Origin: DASYAN01 sp036501345
GTDB taxonomy: Bacteria; Chloroflexota; Ktedonobacteria; Ktedonobacterales; Ktedonobacteraceae
Length of the DNA stretch: 9,285 nt
Direction: 5' to 3'
Assembly (NCBI GenBank): GCA_036501345.1
Contig: DASYAN010000562.1
Span: 1 to 9,285, forward strand
In this document: positions 1 through 6,344 of the stretch, piece after piece
Layout of the letters: every line of letters starts with the position of its first letter
How positions within the stretch are numbered: the first letter of the stretch is position 1
The notes under the pieces: generated by a model
Databases searched by the model: none
What the model was told of the DNA's origin: nothing
Seen by the model: only the letters and a program-made list of their open reading frames with translations
Program-made: the position numbers and the translations under genes

Positions 1-1
1 G

Positions 2-208
2 AATAGCGTTCATTGGGTTCTTGACGTCATTTTTCACGAAGATCTCTCTCGCATTCGTACAGGGCATTCTGATCATAATTTTGCTATTTTACGACATATT
101 GCTCTGAACTTGCTTCGTCAGGAACAGACAGCTAAATCGAGTATCCATACCAAACGACTCAAAGCTGGGTGGAATACCAACTATCTGGAAAAAGTTCTTC
201 TTGGATAA
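2..208 (+). CDS. ISAs1-family transposase, C-terminal fragment
   Basis: This is the last 68 codons of a DDE transposase; the 5' part lies outside the window. The frame opens with NSVHWVLDVIFHEDLSRIR and closes with KRLKAGWNTNYLEKVLLG before TAA. The features HWVLDVxFxED near the start, the NFAxLRxIALNLL helix in the middle and KRLKAGW near the end are typical of the C-terminus of ISAs1-family (H-repeat-associated) transposases, in which the E of the HED segment is the likely third catalytic acid. The 92 bases after the stop should hold the right end of the element, but I could not pick out a convincing terminal repeat with its partner off the window. Whether the element is complete upstream is unknown. 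The family call is from recognition of these motifs. Confidence 0.88.
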   Translation, partial: NSVHWVLDVIFHEDLSRIRTGHSDHNFAILRHIALNLLRQEQTAKSSIHTKRLKAGWNTNYLEKVLLG

Positions 209-275
209 GATACAACTCTTGTGCTCTACTATTATGAAAAGACAACGAAAAATACAGAGGTTTTCTTCCGCATAA

Positions 276-488
276 GATAGTAGAAAAAACAGGCTATCTG
301 ATATCATCTTTGAACTCTATCCAAAGGCAGAAGTTAGGACCATTGCCTCTCCATTCCTGACATCTAGCGGGAAACCATTTGAGTATCAAGAGGCTTCTCC
401 TTGCTCTACCTGTGGAAGCATTCTATCAGCCAACCTGCTTCAAATTTTAGATGCGTTGGCCCTGATGAGACGCCTTCAATGCGGATGA
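276..488 (+). pseudogene. Unrecognised open stretch, probable gene fragment with CxxC motif
   Basis: A 70-codon open frame runs from just after a TAA at 273 to TGA at 486 and has no good start codon or ribosome binding site. The peptide reads DIIFELYPKAEVRTIASPF, then a hydrophilic segment, then SPCSTCGSILSANLLQIL and ends ALMRRLQCG. The composition looks protein-like (an amphipathic helix at the end, a CxxCG pair) rather than random. It lies between the ISAs1 fragment and the decayed lanthipeptide precursor, so it may be the tail of a gene cut by the insertion. I do not recognise the family; it could be chance. Confidence 0.3.
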
Positions 489-510
489 AGCGATCAATGG
501 TTGTTGTATT

Positions 511-697
511 ATGAGTAAAAAAGAAGGAAATGTTTGCGTGAATGACTTTATCCGTGCAAGGAAAGATGAAGCGTATCTTGAGGGTTTCACAGTAGGGGAC
601 CAGAAATCCTAAGGTAGGGCGGGATATGTATATTGCTGAGCTTGCTGCTACTTATGAAGGTACAGCAAAAAATGTCTATAAAACGATGAGGGAGTAA
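511..697 (+). pseudogene. Decayed class II lanthipeptide precursor (lanA relic)
   Basis: The frame from ATG 511 reads FIRARKDEAYLEGFTVGDQ, which aligns position by position with the leader IVRAWKDETYRQSLSAEEQ of the intact precursor at 6345, also at DNA level (CCGTGC..GGAA.GATGAA). TAA at 610 then stops it. In another frame the sequence from 626 reads MYIAELAATYEGTAKNVYK; its GCTGAGCT..(n)..GGT.CA matches the end of the intact leader, AELEAISGA, before the cleavage point. So the leader is broken by a stop, a small deletion and a frameshift, and what follows the expected cleavage site is only about 11 residues with no Cys. A working product is very unlikely. It sits about 6 kb from the live lanA-lanM pair, in the same orientation. 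Confidence 0.6.
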
Positions 698-727
698 GAT
701 ACTTATATAAGTCCTATCCTCATCGTT
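682..727. terminator. Strong hairpin, probable terminator of the minus-strand methyltransferase
   Basis: Perfect 10-bp arms AACGATGAGG (682-691) and CCTCATCGTT (718-727) enclose an inner 12-base palindrome ACTTATATAAGT (701-712). Read on the minus strand the stem is followed by TTTTATAG, as in a Rho-independent terminator, and it lies 26 bp after the methyltransferase stop. On the plus strand it ends the lanA relic, though the tail there (TTAATG) is weak. It occupies the same place relative to the relic as the terminator at 6751 does to the live precursor region. Confidence 0.7.
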
Positions 728-752
728 AATGTAGAACCACATCTTCGCGCCG

Positions 753-1604
753 TTAGTCGGGCATGCGTGTCGCTATAGCAAACAAGCTGCGTGGATAGCC
801 TAGGACTGAGCGAGGAACGACGGGATACGGCCAACGGCCAAAGTTTGCGCTCTCCTCCCCAGACTGAACAACAGTTGCGGTCCATCCACGCTCAGCCAGA
901 ACAATCTCAGGTTCATCCATGGTAGAGAGCCAAGGGGCGTCTAACTTCTTCAAGAACTCAATCCAGGGGCGAGCCCAGGGAGAGGTCAGCGCTTCATGGT
1001 TCACGACATTAAATCCGAGCCAACTGCCAGAAGCCGATAAAGTTGTCACCACGTCGAGGAGGTGTAGGACAGATGGCTCAGGAAGATAGGGGAGAACACC
1101 TTCAAGTAGCCACACTGAGTGCTGAAGTGGGTCAAAGCCAGCCTGACATAGGGTATCTGACCAGGAGTCTCTCAAGTCCACCCCGATAGTCTGACGCCAG
1201 CAAGTGGGGAAAGCTCCTACAGAGGAAAGTAACTGCTCCTTATGGGCAAGCAACTCAGGTTGATCGAGTTCAAAGAGTCGTGTTTGTGCAGGCCAAGCGA
1301 GGCGAAAGCCACGCGTATCCATTCCTGCAGCCACGGTAACGACCTGACGGACCAGATGCTCCGTTGTGGCACGCAAGAGGAAGTCGTCGAAAAACTTTGT
1401 CCGGACCACAAGGCCAATTTCGTGTGCTCGGCCTAGCTTTGTAGATATATGGTCGACCCAGTCCCTGCCGACTTGACCCGCCAGCAGATTTGCCCAGGGA
1501 TCATGAAACAGGCTATCCACATGGTCACTCTCGTTTGCTCGCATGGCTGCTGTCCAACAAGCGGTCGCGGCTAAGGCTTCTTTCCCAGAATTATTATAAG
1601 ACAT
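753..1604 (-). CDS. SAM-dependent methyltransferase, LCMT/TIGR00027 (PPM) family
   Basis: A 283-residue class I methyltransferase of the leucine carboxyl methyltransferase-like group, which in bacteria O-methylates carboxyls or small hydroxylated metabolites with S-adenosylmethionine; the substrate here cannot be told. Visible motifs in order: VRTKFFDDFL (67-76), the SAM-binding AAGMDTRGFRL (92-102, the family's GAGxDTRxxRL), the acidic FELDQP at the end of strand 2 (111-116), VDLR (142-145), and LLEGVLPYLP (166-175, usually EGxxxYL). Length is normal and no lesion is seen. The start is fixed by AAAGGAGG six bases upstream (1611-1618). It follows the broken glycosyltransferase on the same strand and its RBS lies inside the end of that remnant, suggesting they were once one transcript. 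It ends at a good terminator (682-727). A role in tailoring the nearby lanthipeptide is possible but unsupported. Confidence 0.88.
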   Translation of the reverse strand: MSYNNSGKEALAATACWTAAMRANESDHVDSLFHDPWANLLAGQVGRDWVDHISTKLGRAHEIGLVVRTKFFDDFLLRATTEHLVRQVVTVAAGMDTRGFRLAWPAQTRLFELDQPELLAHKEQLLSSVGAFPTCWRQTIGVDLRDSWSDTLCQAGFDPLQHSVWLLEGVLPYLPEPSVLHLLDVVTTLSASGSWLGFNVVNHEALTSPWARPWIEFLKKLDAPWLSTMDEPEIVLAERGWTATVVQSGEESANFGRWPYPVVPRSVLGYPRSLFAIATRMPD

Positions 1605-1610
1605 AAAATT

Positions 1611-1618
1611 CCTCCTTT
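1611..1618 (-). promoter_or_regulatory. Ribosome binding site of the methyltransferase
   Basis: The minus strand reads AAAGGAGG followed by a six-base spacer (AATTTT) and ATG. It is a near-perfect Shine-Dalgarno sequence and decides the start at 1604. Confidence 0.85.
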
Positions 1619-1679
1619 GAGAATATTAGAACTCACATTCCGCTTATCCATATCGCCATCAATTGGATAATATAGGGCT

Positions 1680-1688
1680 TGAGGAACA
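1680..1688. repeat. Target-site duplication of the MITE, left copy
   Basis: TGAGGAACA, repeated directly at 1781-1789 on the other side of the 91-bp element. The pair lies inside the glycosyltransferase reading frame (codons for GVPQ). Confidence 0.8.
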
Positions 1689-1689
1689 G

Positions 1690-1780
1690 CTGAACGGAAA
1701 ACCTAGCTTGTGGTAAATGTGAAAGAGCACTAAACATCTGTTCTTAATTGAGTGTACCTCAAGAGATCTTTTCCGTTCAG
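1690..1780. mobile_element. 91-bp MITE-like element with 12-bp inverted repeats
   Basis: CTGAACGGAAAA (1690-1701) and TTTTCCGTTCAG (1769-1780) are perfect 12-bp inverted termini. They are flanked by direct copies of TGAGGAACA (1680-1688 and 1781-1789); a tenth base differs (G versus C). There is no coding capacity. A small internal hairpin, TTGAG/CTCAA, lies at 1748-1762. Clean removal restores the glycosyltransferase frame, which confirms the boundaries. Ends starting CTG and a 9-bp duplication resemble the IS4 (IS10/IS50) group, so a relative of that group may have moved it; that is inference. No parent transposase with these ends is in the window. Confidence 0.82.
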
Positions 1781-1789
1781 TGAGGAACA
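1781..1789. repeat. Target-site duplication of the MITE, right copy
   Basis: TGAGGAACA, the partner of 1680-1688. The base next to it in the element direction is the last G of the terminal repeat. Confidence 0.8.
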
Positions 1790-2132
1790 CCTACTGTTTG
1801 CATGAAATGTTCGATAATTTGGTAGTTAAAATATACCAGCTGCAATGCATTAACAGATGTTACTGCTACATAGATTAGCTGTAAATGATGCAGATAACTC
1901 AATAACTCATTAGTACCAGACTTCATTGGATAGAGCATACAGTTATGCCAAGGGATTGGTTGATCTGATCGTGATCCCCCATCCAAGATTGATACTCGAT
2001 GTCCGCGCTCCGCTGGGCCAGCACACACAAACCGAGTGGCATTTCCATAGCCTGTTGCTCCAGTTGGACTATCTGATACCCAGAGAACCTTCATTTTGAT
2101 AACTCCTTAAACGATGGTATCTATGTAATAAA

Positions 2133-2139
2133 CCTAAGG
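2133..2139. repeat. Target-site duplication of the 1.77-kb IS, left copy
   Basis: CCTAAGG, found again directly at 3912-3918. Its position against the 12-bp terminal repeats on both sides fixes the element ends. Confidence 0.75.
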
Positions 2140-3911
2140 CATGCGTCAAATCTACTTGACAGTTTGAATGTTGGGGTATTTTCGATAAAAAGGCACAAAG
2201 CTTGAGCTTCGCAAGATGAGAAGGTGAATCCGAGCGAAGCTGCAATTGAGAGCTGATAGCCCAAAGCAGAATTTAAGCGGCGATGCTCTCCATTTTCGGT
2301 TCAGAAGAGACGATCGAGCTTTGTGCTTGCCCGGGAGATGAAGAGGCAGATGGATAGCCCAAAGCGACGAACCAGTCCGTGGGCTCTTTGGCCAAGTCAG
2401 AGCGCATGAGCGGGCTTTGTCCTTGGTGCAAGCCACGTGAAGGCACCCGATGGTTGTGCCAGACCGCCAAGATGGCCAGCATATCAGCTGAGAGGCTGCG
2501 ATGGACAGCAATGAAGGGACGAAGGACACTGTGCCAGTTTTCTACCGCACTGCTGGATCGGACCGCTTCATCCCAGGCCCCAAACAGCTCTGCCACCACG
2601 GGTTGCCAAGCGGGTGCAAAATCAGCGGCCAGTTTCTCTGTCTTTGGTTGCAAGATCGTTCGCCGCAGCCATGCCCACCCGATCAGATGCACAGCGGCCT
2701 CTCCCAGTTGATCGATGGCCCTCTGTAGCACCGCATCGAGGTCGAGGCTGTAGCTTACCAGACTGGGAAGCGCCAACTGCACATGATGGAACAGCCTCTT
2801 GACCTCGTTTTTCATGGATGGTGGGGTCACTTCGCATAACTCAACAAATAAGGTGCAGAGTGCGTTCAGTTCCTCTTGCCTTTGCGCACTTGCAAGAATG
2901 CCTTGTCTCGTCAGCACGACAATCGAGAGCAGCCGCTGGAGTTCGAAAGTCAGATAGCGCAAGCTGCTTGCCACATATTCCATCTGGTGCAGCTCTGCTG
3001 TATGGGCTCGGACATCCGTCTTGGGCTTCCTTCCCAGCGGTTTTTTCCCAGCAGCCACGCGCTTGGCCTGCCGTTCTACCTTTGGTGTTTGTTCGTGCAG
3101 CGAGACCACTTCCCGATCGACCCTCCCTTGCACTTTTTGGCATTCATGCAGAACATGCCAAACATCTCGCTGATATACTTGATCTGGTGCGACCTTGTTC
3201 ACTGCATCTTGAATCGCTTTCCCTCCGTCACTCACAATAAGCTTCCATTGTAATCCTTGTTGTTGCATTTGCCATAAAAGCAGTATCCAGCTCTCTCCAT
3301 CCACTGCTACCGGGGGAATGCTGGCCACTACCAACGAACTCAGCACATCCACAATGTTGAGATAGGCTTTTCCTCGTTCGCTGCCATATTGCTCATCGAG
3401 AGCCAAGGCCCTCTTCCCTTTGGGAATCTGGCGTTTCAGATACACTTGCGCTCGTCTCCCCGCCTCATGGATGATCGCTGAAATTTTTCCTGTGCTCACA
3501 TGGACTCCTAGCATCTCCTCTATACACTGCTGTATCCCTTCACGGCTGGTGTGACCCTCTGTGAACAACGTCAAGACGGCTCGTTCTATCCATACCTCCC
3601 CTTCGGTTGGATGCTCTGTCGGGCTCAATTTCCTTTCCATCGCCTCCTGTCCTCGTGACTTCAATGTGTAGAGAGCTTGACGCGAAATCTGATGCTCTCT
3701 GCTCAATTGACTGACGAGCCCGTAGGTCCCCTGGTGCGCAATCATGTGGCTTGCCAGACGAACCCGGTGAGCGGGTGTGGTAGAATGACGGTGATGCATT
3801 CGTTCCTCCTTGCAAGGTATCGATCGGTTTTTCTTACCTTACCTCATCAAGGAGGATCTTTGCCACTTTTCCCCAAACTGTCAAGTTCTTTCACGGTTCA
3901 TTTGACGCTTG
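2140..3911 (-). mobile_element. Complete insertion sequence, about 1.77 kb, family unassigned
   Basis: The left end starts CATGCGTCAAAT (2140-2151) and the right end, read inward on the minus strand, starts CAAGCGTCAAAT (3911-3900); a second matching block, ACTTGACAGTTT, follows on both sides (2154-2165 and 3875-3886) but with a different gap, about 2 bases on the left and 13 on the right. The flanks carry the direct repeat CCTAAGG (2133-2139 and 3912-3918), a 7-bp target duplication. The element holds one gene, the 508-residue transposase, on the minus strand. It appears intact and recent. The insertion lies in the 5' leader of the broken glycosyltransferase, 45 bases upstream of its start. 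Confidence 0.8.
2273..3799 (-). CDS. DDE transposase of the insertion sequence
   Basis: A full-length 508-residue transposase. An N-terminal helix-turn-helix is suggested by YGLVSQLSREHQISRQALY (about 26-44). The RNase H-like core shows DEQYGSERGKAYLNIVD (D135; a second acid at D151), then LIVSDGGKAIQDAV (D191), RDVWHVLHE (D212, H215), a long helical insertion, and SSAVENWHSVLRPF (E420), followed by the C-terminal HNHRVPSRGLHQGQSPL block. D135, D191 and E420 are my choice for the catalytic triad. The start at ATG 3799 has AAGGAGG five bases upstream (3805-3811). It is similar in layout to MULE-like bacterial transposases with a long insertion between the second D and E; I cannot assign an IS family from sequence alone. 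No frameshift or stop is present, so the element may be active. Confidence 0.88.
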   Translation of the reverse strand: MHHRHSTTPAHRVRLASHMIAHQGTYGLVSQLSREHQISRQALYTLKSRGQEAMERKLSPTEHPTEGEVWIERAVLTLFTEGHTSREGIQQCIEEMLGVHVSTGKISAIIHEAGRRAQVYLKRQIPKGKRALALDEQYGSERGKAYLNIVDVLSSLVVASIPPVAVDGESWILLLWQMQQQGLQWKLIVSDGGKAIQDAVNKVAPDQVYQRDVWHVLHECQKVQGRVDREVVSLHEQTPKVERQAKRVAAGKKPLGRKPKTDVRAHTAELHQMEYVASSLRYLTFELQRLLSIVVLTRQGILASAQRQEELNALCTLFVELCEVTPPSMKNEVKRLFHHVQLALPSLVSYSLDLDAVLQRAIDQLGEAAVHLIGWAWLRRTILQPKTEKLAADFAPAWQPVVAELFGAWDEAVRSSSAVENWHSVLRPFIAVHRSLSADMLAILAVWHNHRVPSRGLHQGQSPLMRSDLAKEPTDWFVALGYPSASSSPGQAQSSIVSSEPKMESIAA

Positions 3912-3918
3912 CCTAAGG
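3912..3918. repeat. Target-site duplication of the 1.77-kb IS, right copy
   Basis: CCTAAGG, partner of 2133-2139. Beyond it lies AGATACCAT (3922-3930), the partner arm of ATGGTATCT at 2114-2122, separated by the insertion. Confidence 0.75.
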
Positions 3919-3995
3919 TTCAGATACCATAAGAGTATGCAAAAATAGAGAAAGAAGTACATTAATGACTGTTAAAACAATAAGGTTGTAAATAC

Positions 3996-4024
3996 ATTAT
4001 ACACTGGATTTTAAAATCATACAA
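3996..4024 (-). promoter_or_regulatory. Candidate promoter of the ancestral glycosyltransferase gene
   Basis: On the minus strand TTGTAT, 17 bases, then a perfect TATAAT. Before the IS came in, this would have driven the glycosyltransferase and methyltransferase through a short leader with an ATGGTATCT/AGATACCAT hairpin. The -35 box is weak, so this is tentative. Confidence 0.35.
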
Positions 4025-4110
4025 ATCATTTAGTTTAAATGTGCAATTCCTTTACTTTAAAGCGTAATTACTGAGATGGGACCTATATCTAATACTCCAG
4101 TTGTAAGTAT

Positions 4111-4145
4111 GGCCTGGGAGCACGGATAACGCGGCTTCCCAGGCC
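4111..4145. terminator. GC-rich stem-loop, possible terminator of the beta-helix gene
   Basis: GGCCTGGGA (4111-4119) pairs perfectly with TCCCAGGCC (4137-4145) around a 17-base loop. It lies about 110 bases past the stop of the minus-strand beta-helix gene. Neither strand has a T-run after the stem, so it may be a Rho-dependent or structural hairpin rather than an intrinsic terminator. Confidence 0.4.
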
Positions 4146-4257
4146 ACTAAACTGCTAGGGCTACAGACGGATTACTGAGCGTAATCACATGGTAGTACTA
4201 GGAGTACCATTGAGTTCAGTTAGACGTAACCTTTGCCCCAGAGGTTTCTACAAGCTC

Positions 4258-5358
4258 TTATGGAGCTGAATGTAGATGAATTCTCTGGCTCTGGGTTCTC
4301 TGTGCTGACGGATTACTGGAGTTTGCCTGACAAGAGGTATTGTTGCTTACTGTTGGACTATTCGTATTCGAGATGTCGATTATATACAGGAATGGCGGCG
4401 GTGTCACTGGCGTATAGCCAGTACCACGGATCTTGTTGTTGGTCATGCTATCAAGATCACCTTGATCAGAGATCCCTGCTTGATAGCCGTAGAACTGACC
4501 ATTGAACTCAGCTCCGGTGGTATTGTTGACTGCATCATTGCTGATCACATTATTGTGCATAGTAATTCGAGTTGGGGTAGTTGTTGGCTGACAGTTAGTA
4601 TCCAGATTGGAAAGAAAGCCACCCACATCGTTGCCAGACAATGTGTTGCCGGAGATGGACGTCCTCGTAGTCACAGGACCTCCATAACAGGAGCCTCCAA
4701 ACACTAAAATGCCACCAGATGAGGTGTCACCATCTCCAGTATAGGAGTTTCCTTCCACCGTATTGTTTGTCACTGTAGCCCTGGCACCCAAACCAACTTC
4801 AATACCATTCTGTGCAATGTAGTCGATTGGTCCCTGGCCCTCCACTGTGTTCCTACTCACGTCAGCTGAAGCCGTACTCCCCTTGATGACAATACCGTTT
4901 TTCTGGTAACGCAAGACCTAGTTTTGACTTATCGTGCCACGTACAGGCTTCCCGTCACTAGAAATGAAGCTGATACCGACGCCATGCTGAGTTCCGTTGA
5001 ATGGATTTTCTCCGATGTCGTGGACACTTGATCGGGTAATCGAAACGTTTCCACCATTGTTCAGAACACCATAGTAGTTCGCTCCGGATATCTCGGAGCT
5101 GTTAGAGATGCTCCCTGACGAACCTGGGGCGAAATAGACCCCAATATTGCAGCCTTGGGCATCGATTGTGGTATGAGTGATAGTACGAGATTTTGTTACA
5201 ACTATGGCTGCTGTTAAATTAATACTATCCTGCATGTATCCTGTGGACTGGCAATTGGCAGCCCATGCCTGGTTACTGTGGATAACACCAAGACCGAAAA
5301 CAGCTATTAATGCTGTTATACAGATGAGACGCACAAAAAAGTTGAAAGTTTTACTCAT
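4258..5358 (-). pseudogene. Secreted right-handed beta-helix protein with an in-frame TAG
   Basis: One reading frame of 366 codons carries a single TAG at 4918-4920 (codon 147), between GTISQN and VLRYQKNGIVI. The two halves are in the same frame and read as one protein. A signal peptide is clear: basic MSKTFNFFVR, hydrophobic LICITALIAVFGLGVI, and AWA before the mature part. The rest is Asn/Ser/Gly-rich with stacked turns such as NTVEGNSYTGDG, NTLSGNDVGG and NNVISNDAVNN, typical of parallel beta-helix (pectin lyase-like, NosD-like) repeat proteins, which are extracellular and often bind or cut polysaccharides. No catalytic set is recognisable, and the end (from about SNNTSCQ) loses the repeat. 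The start at 5358 has GGGAGGA close upstream; an ATG 27 bases earlier lacks one. The stop is one C-to-T change from a CAG codon, so either a fresh pseudogene or a base-call error. Confidence 0.78.
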
Positions 5359-6139
5359 TGCATTCCTCCCTAGTGTTTGGGTCAAATTTGGGGTATTAAT
5401 CTACAGTTTCCGAAGGACAACGCCAAAGTTCCATAACTAAATGTTGTAATGTAATGATTTTTTTCTTAAAACTTGTAGCAAGCAAGTTAATAAGAACTAT
5501 TTGTATAACATTTAGGTTTTTTGGACTCTAAACCGATGTCCTATAATATATTATACATATGAAATAAAATTAATATTTTTTGTTTAATAGCATAAAATTT
5601 ACATTAAAGGATTTATAAAAGAAGCAATGAAAATATTACGTTTAACATATTTTATGTTATGATGGGGATTTAAAAAGATATTGTGAATATTTGAAGTATA
5701 TAGCCATGATAAGATTAGTGAATCACCTAATAGTGCTTGAGAGGTACTTTCTTCGTAATAGTCTCTATTAATAACTATTCAGGTGTCTTGTAAATGCCAA
5801 GCTAATGACCTTTTATTCGCTAGTCCCTTATGAAGCCAATGCACAGGCCAGTTTGTTCATGTGAAAATGATGAATACTCTGCAATGTGGCACACGGCTTC
5901 GCAAGCTAATTTGACCAAAAAATAGCGAATCGTAGGTTCCTTCTTGGTGGACCAGATATAATTCAACGCTCATTAGTGCAATTTGCGCAGATCCTCAAAT
6001 GGTGGCCTGTAATCGTAGAAACCGCGAAACGTCTTCGTGCGGAAGGCTATCGCTTAGCACTGCCTATTTAAGGCGAATTATTCTCCATTTGCATCTATCT
6101 TAGTCTTTATGCACTCATAAGCATTTGATTTTATTAATT
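5359..6139. other. AT-rich intergenic region with gene debris
   Basis: No intact gene is found. The stretch 5440-5710 is very AT-rich, with a small palindrome AACATA/TATGTT at 5644-5658. From about 5800 the base composition rises and short open pieces appear (for example LVPYEANAQASLFM near 5820-5865, and the remnant at 5910-6071), which looks like a decayed gene. No clear promoter for the beta-helix gene was seen in the first 100 bases. Confidence 0.5.
5910..6071 (+). pseudogene. Short gene-like remnant, unrecognised
   Basis: A 53-codon open frame between TAA at 5907 and TAA at 6069, with no start or RBS. The peptide contains RFLLGGPDIIQRSLVQFAQI followed by LKWWPVIVETAKRLRAEGYR and ends LALPI. 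The helical, Arg/Glu/Leu-patterned sequence with WW looks like the C-terminal piece of a real protein. I do not recognise the family. It lies in degraded sequence upstream of the lanthipeptide promoter. Confidence 0.3.
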
Positions 6140-6168
6140 TTGAGACCCTTGTATACTCTCACTATATG
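6140..6168 (+). promoter_or_regulatory. Candidate sigma-70-type promoter of the lanthipeptide operon
   Basis: TTGAGA (6140-6145), 17 bases, TATATG (6163-6168). Both boxes differ from consensus by one or two bases and spacing is ideal. The predicted transcript starts near 6175 and would have a 170-base leader before the precursor gene. Confidence 0.5.
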
Positions 6169-6200
6169 ATCCGGTTAGGGGCTGAAAAGGAAGATGTTGT

Positions 6201-6245
6201 ATGAGAAATTCTTTAACAGATCCAATTGATGGTGAAGTAAAGTAA
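6201..6245 (+). CDS. Possible 14-residue leader ORF upstream of the precursor
   Basis: ATG 6201 to TAA 6245 encodes MRNSLTDPIDGEVK. AAAGGAAG ends about six to eight bases upstream, and the candidate promoter is just before it, so translation is plausible. A competing overlapping ATG at 6194 (11 codons, MLYEKFFNRSN) sits too close to the same AAGGA. Nothing indicates a function; it may be chance in a 170-base leader. Confidence 0.25.
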   Translation: MRNSLTDPIDGEVK

Positions 6246-6330
6246 TTCGTAAAAATATAACATGTATTATAGACCTTGCTGTTAGCTTTCGAATACCGTA
6301 GATCATTAGTTATTGTACCGTGAGCAAGAG

Positions 6331-6337
6331 AAGGAAG
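6331..6337 (+). promoter_or_regulatory. Ribosome binding site of the precursor gene
   Basis: AAGGAAG with a seven-base spacer (TGTTCAA) before ATG 6345. It supports this start, which also puts the conserved leader motif near the N-terminus. Confidence 0.7.
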
Positions 6338-6344
6338 TGTTCAA

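Larger units (their letters stand above)
1605..2094 (-). pseudogene. Glycosyltransferase (GT4-like) N-terminal remnant, broken by a MITE
   Basis: The frame starts MKVLWVSDSPTGATGYGN and continues VCAGPAERGHRVSILDGG, the N-terminal Rossmann half of a GT-B family 4-type glycosyltransferase (strand 1, glycine-rich loop TGxGN, then xRGHxVxIL). It then stops at TGA 1777 because a small element (1690-1780) was inserted. Joining the flanks after removing the element and one 9-bp target copy gives GVPQALYYPIDGDMDKRNV in frame, as expected of this family, and the frame then ends at a TAG just inside the methyltransferase gene. The rest of the enzyme (about 250 or more residues, with the nucleotide-sugar binding half) is missing, so the gene was also truncated by deletion. 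The start has AAGGAG eight bases upstream. A second insertion sits in its 5' leader. Function is surely lost. Confidence 0.75.
3919..4257. other. Intergenic stretch between the IS and the beta-helix gene
   Basis: No gene is seen. The left 190 bases are AT-rich and carry a possible minus-strand promoter (3996-4024). To the right are a strong stem-loop (4111-4145) and two small hairpins, GATTAC/GTAATC (around 4170-4187) and one with ATGGTA/TACCAT arms near 4190-4210. Confidence 0.6.

Noticed and set aside
89..307. Minus-strand 72-codon open frame
   Set aside because: It is antisense to the ISAs1 transposase fragment and has no RBS or recognisable motifs.
1681..1790. Reading the MITE ends as a transcription terminator of the glycosyltransferase
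   Set aside because: The arms are 67 bases apart and flanked by exact direct repeats, and removal restores a frame, so a mobile element explains them better.
2152..2529. Minus-strand 125-codon open frame at the left end of the IS
   Set aside because: It overlaps the end of the transposase in another frame and extends across the terminal repeat; no start signal or protein character.
2379..3253. Several plus-strand open frames of 60-140 codons
   Set aside because: They lie antisense to the intact transposase, are Cys/Arg/Pro-rich without domains, and have no RBS.
4233..4707. Plus-strand open frames across the beta-helix gene
   Set aside because: They are antisense to a frame with a signal peptide and regular repeats, and show no family features.
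4918..4920. Recoding of TAG as pyrrolysine or another residue
   Set aside because: A single TAG in a non-methyltransferase secreted protein, one base from CAG, is simpler as mutation or sequencing error; no recoding element is visible.
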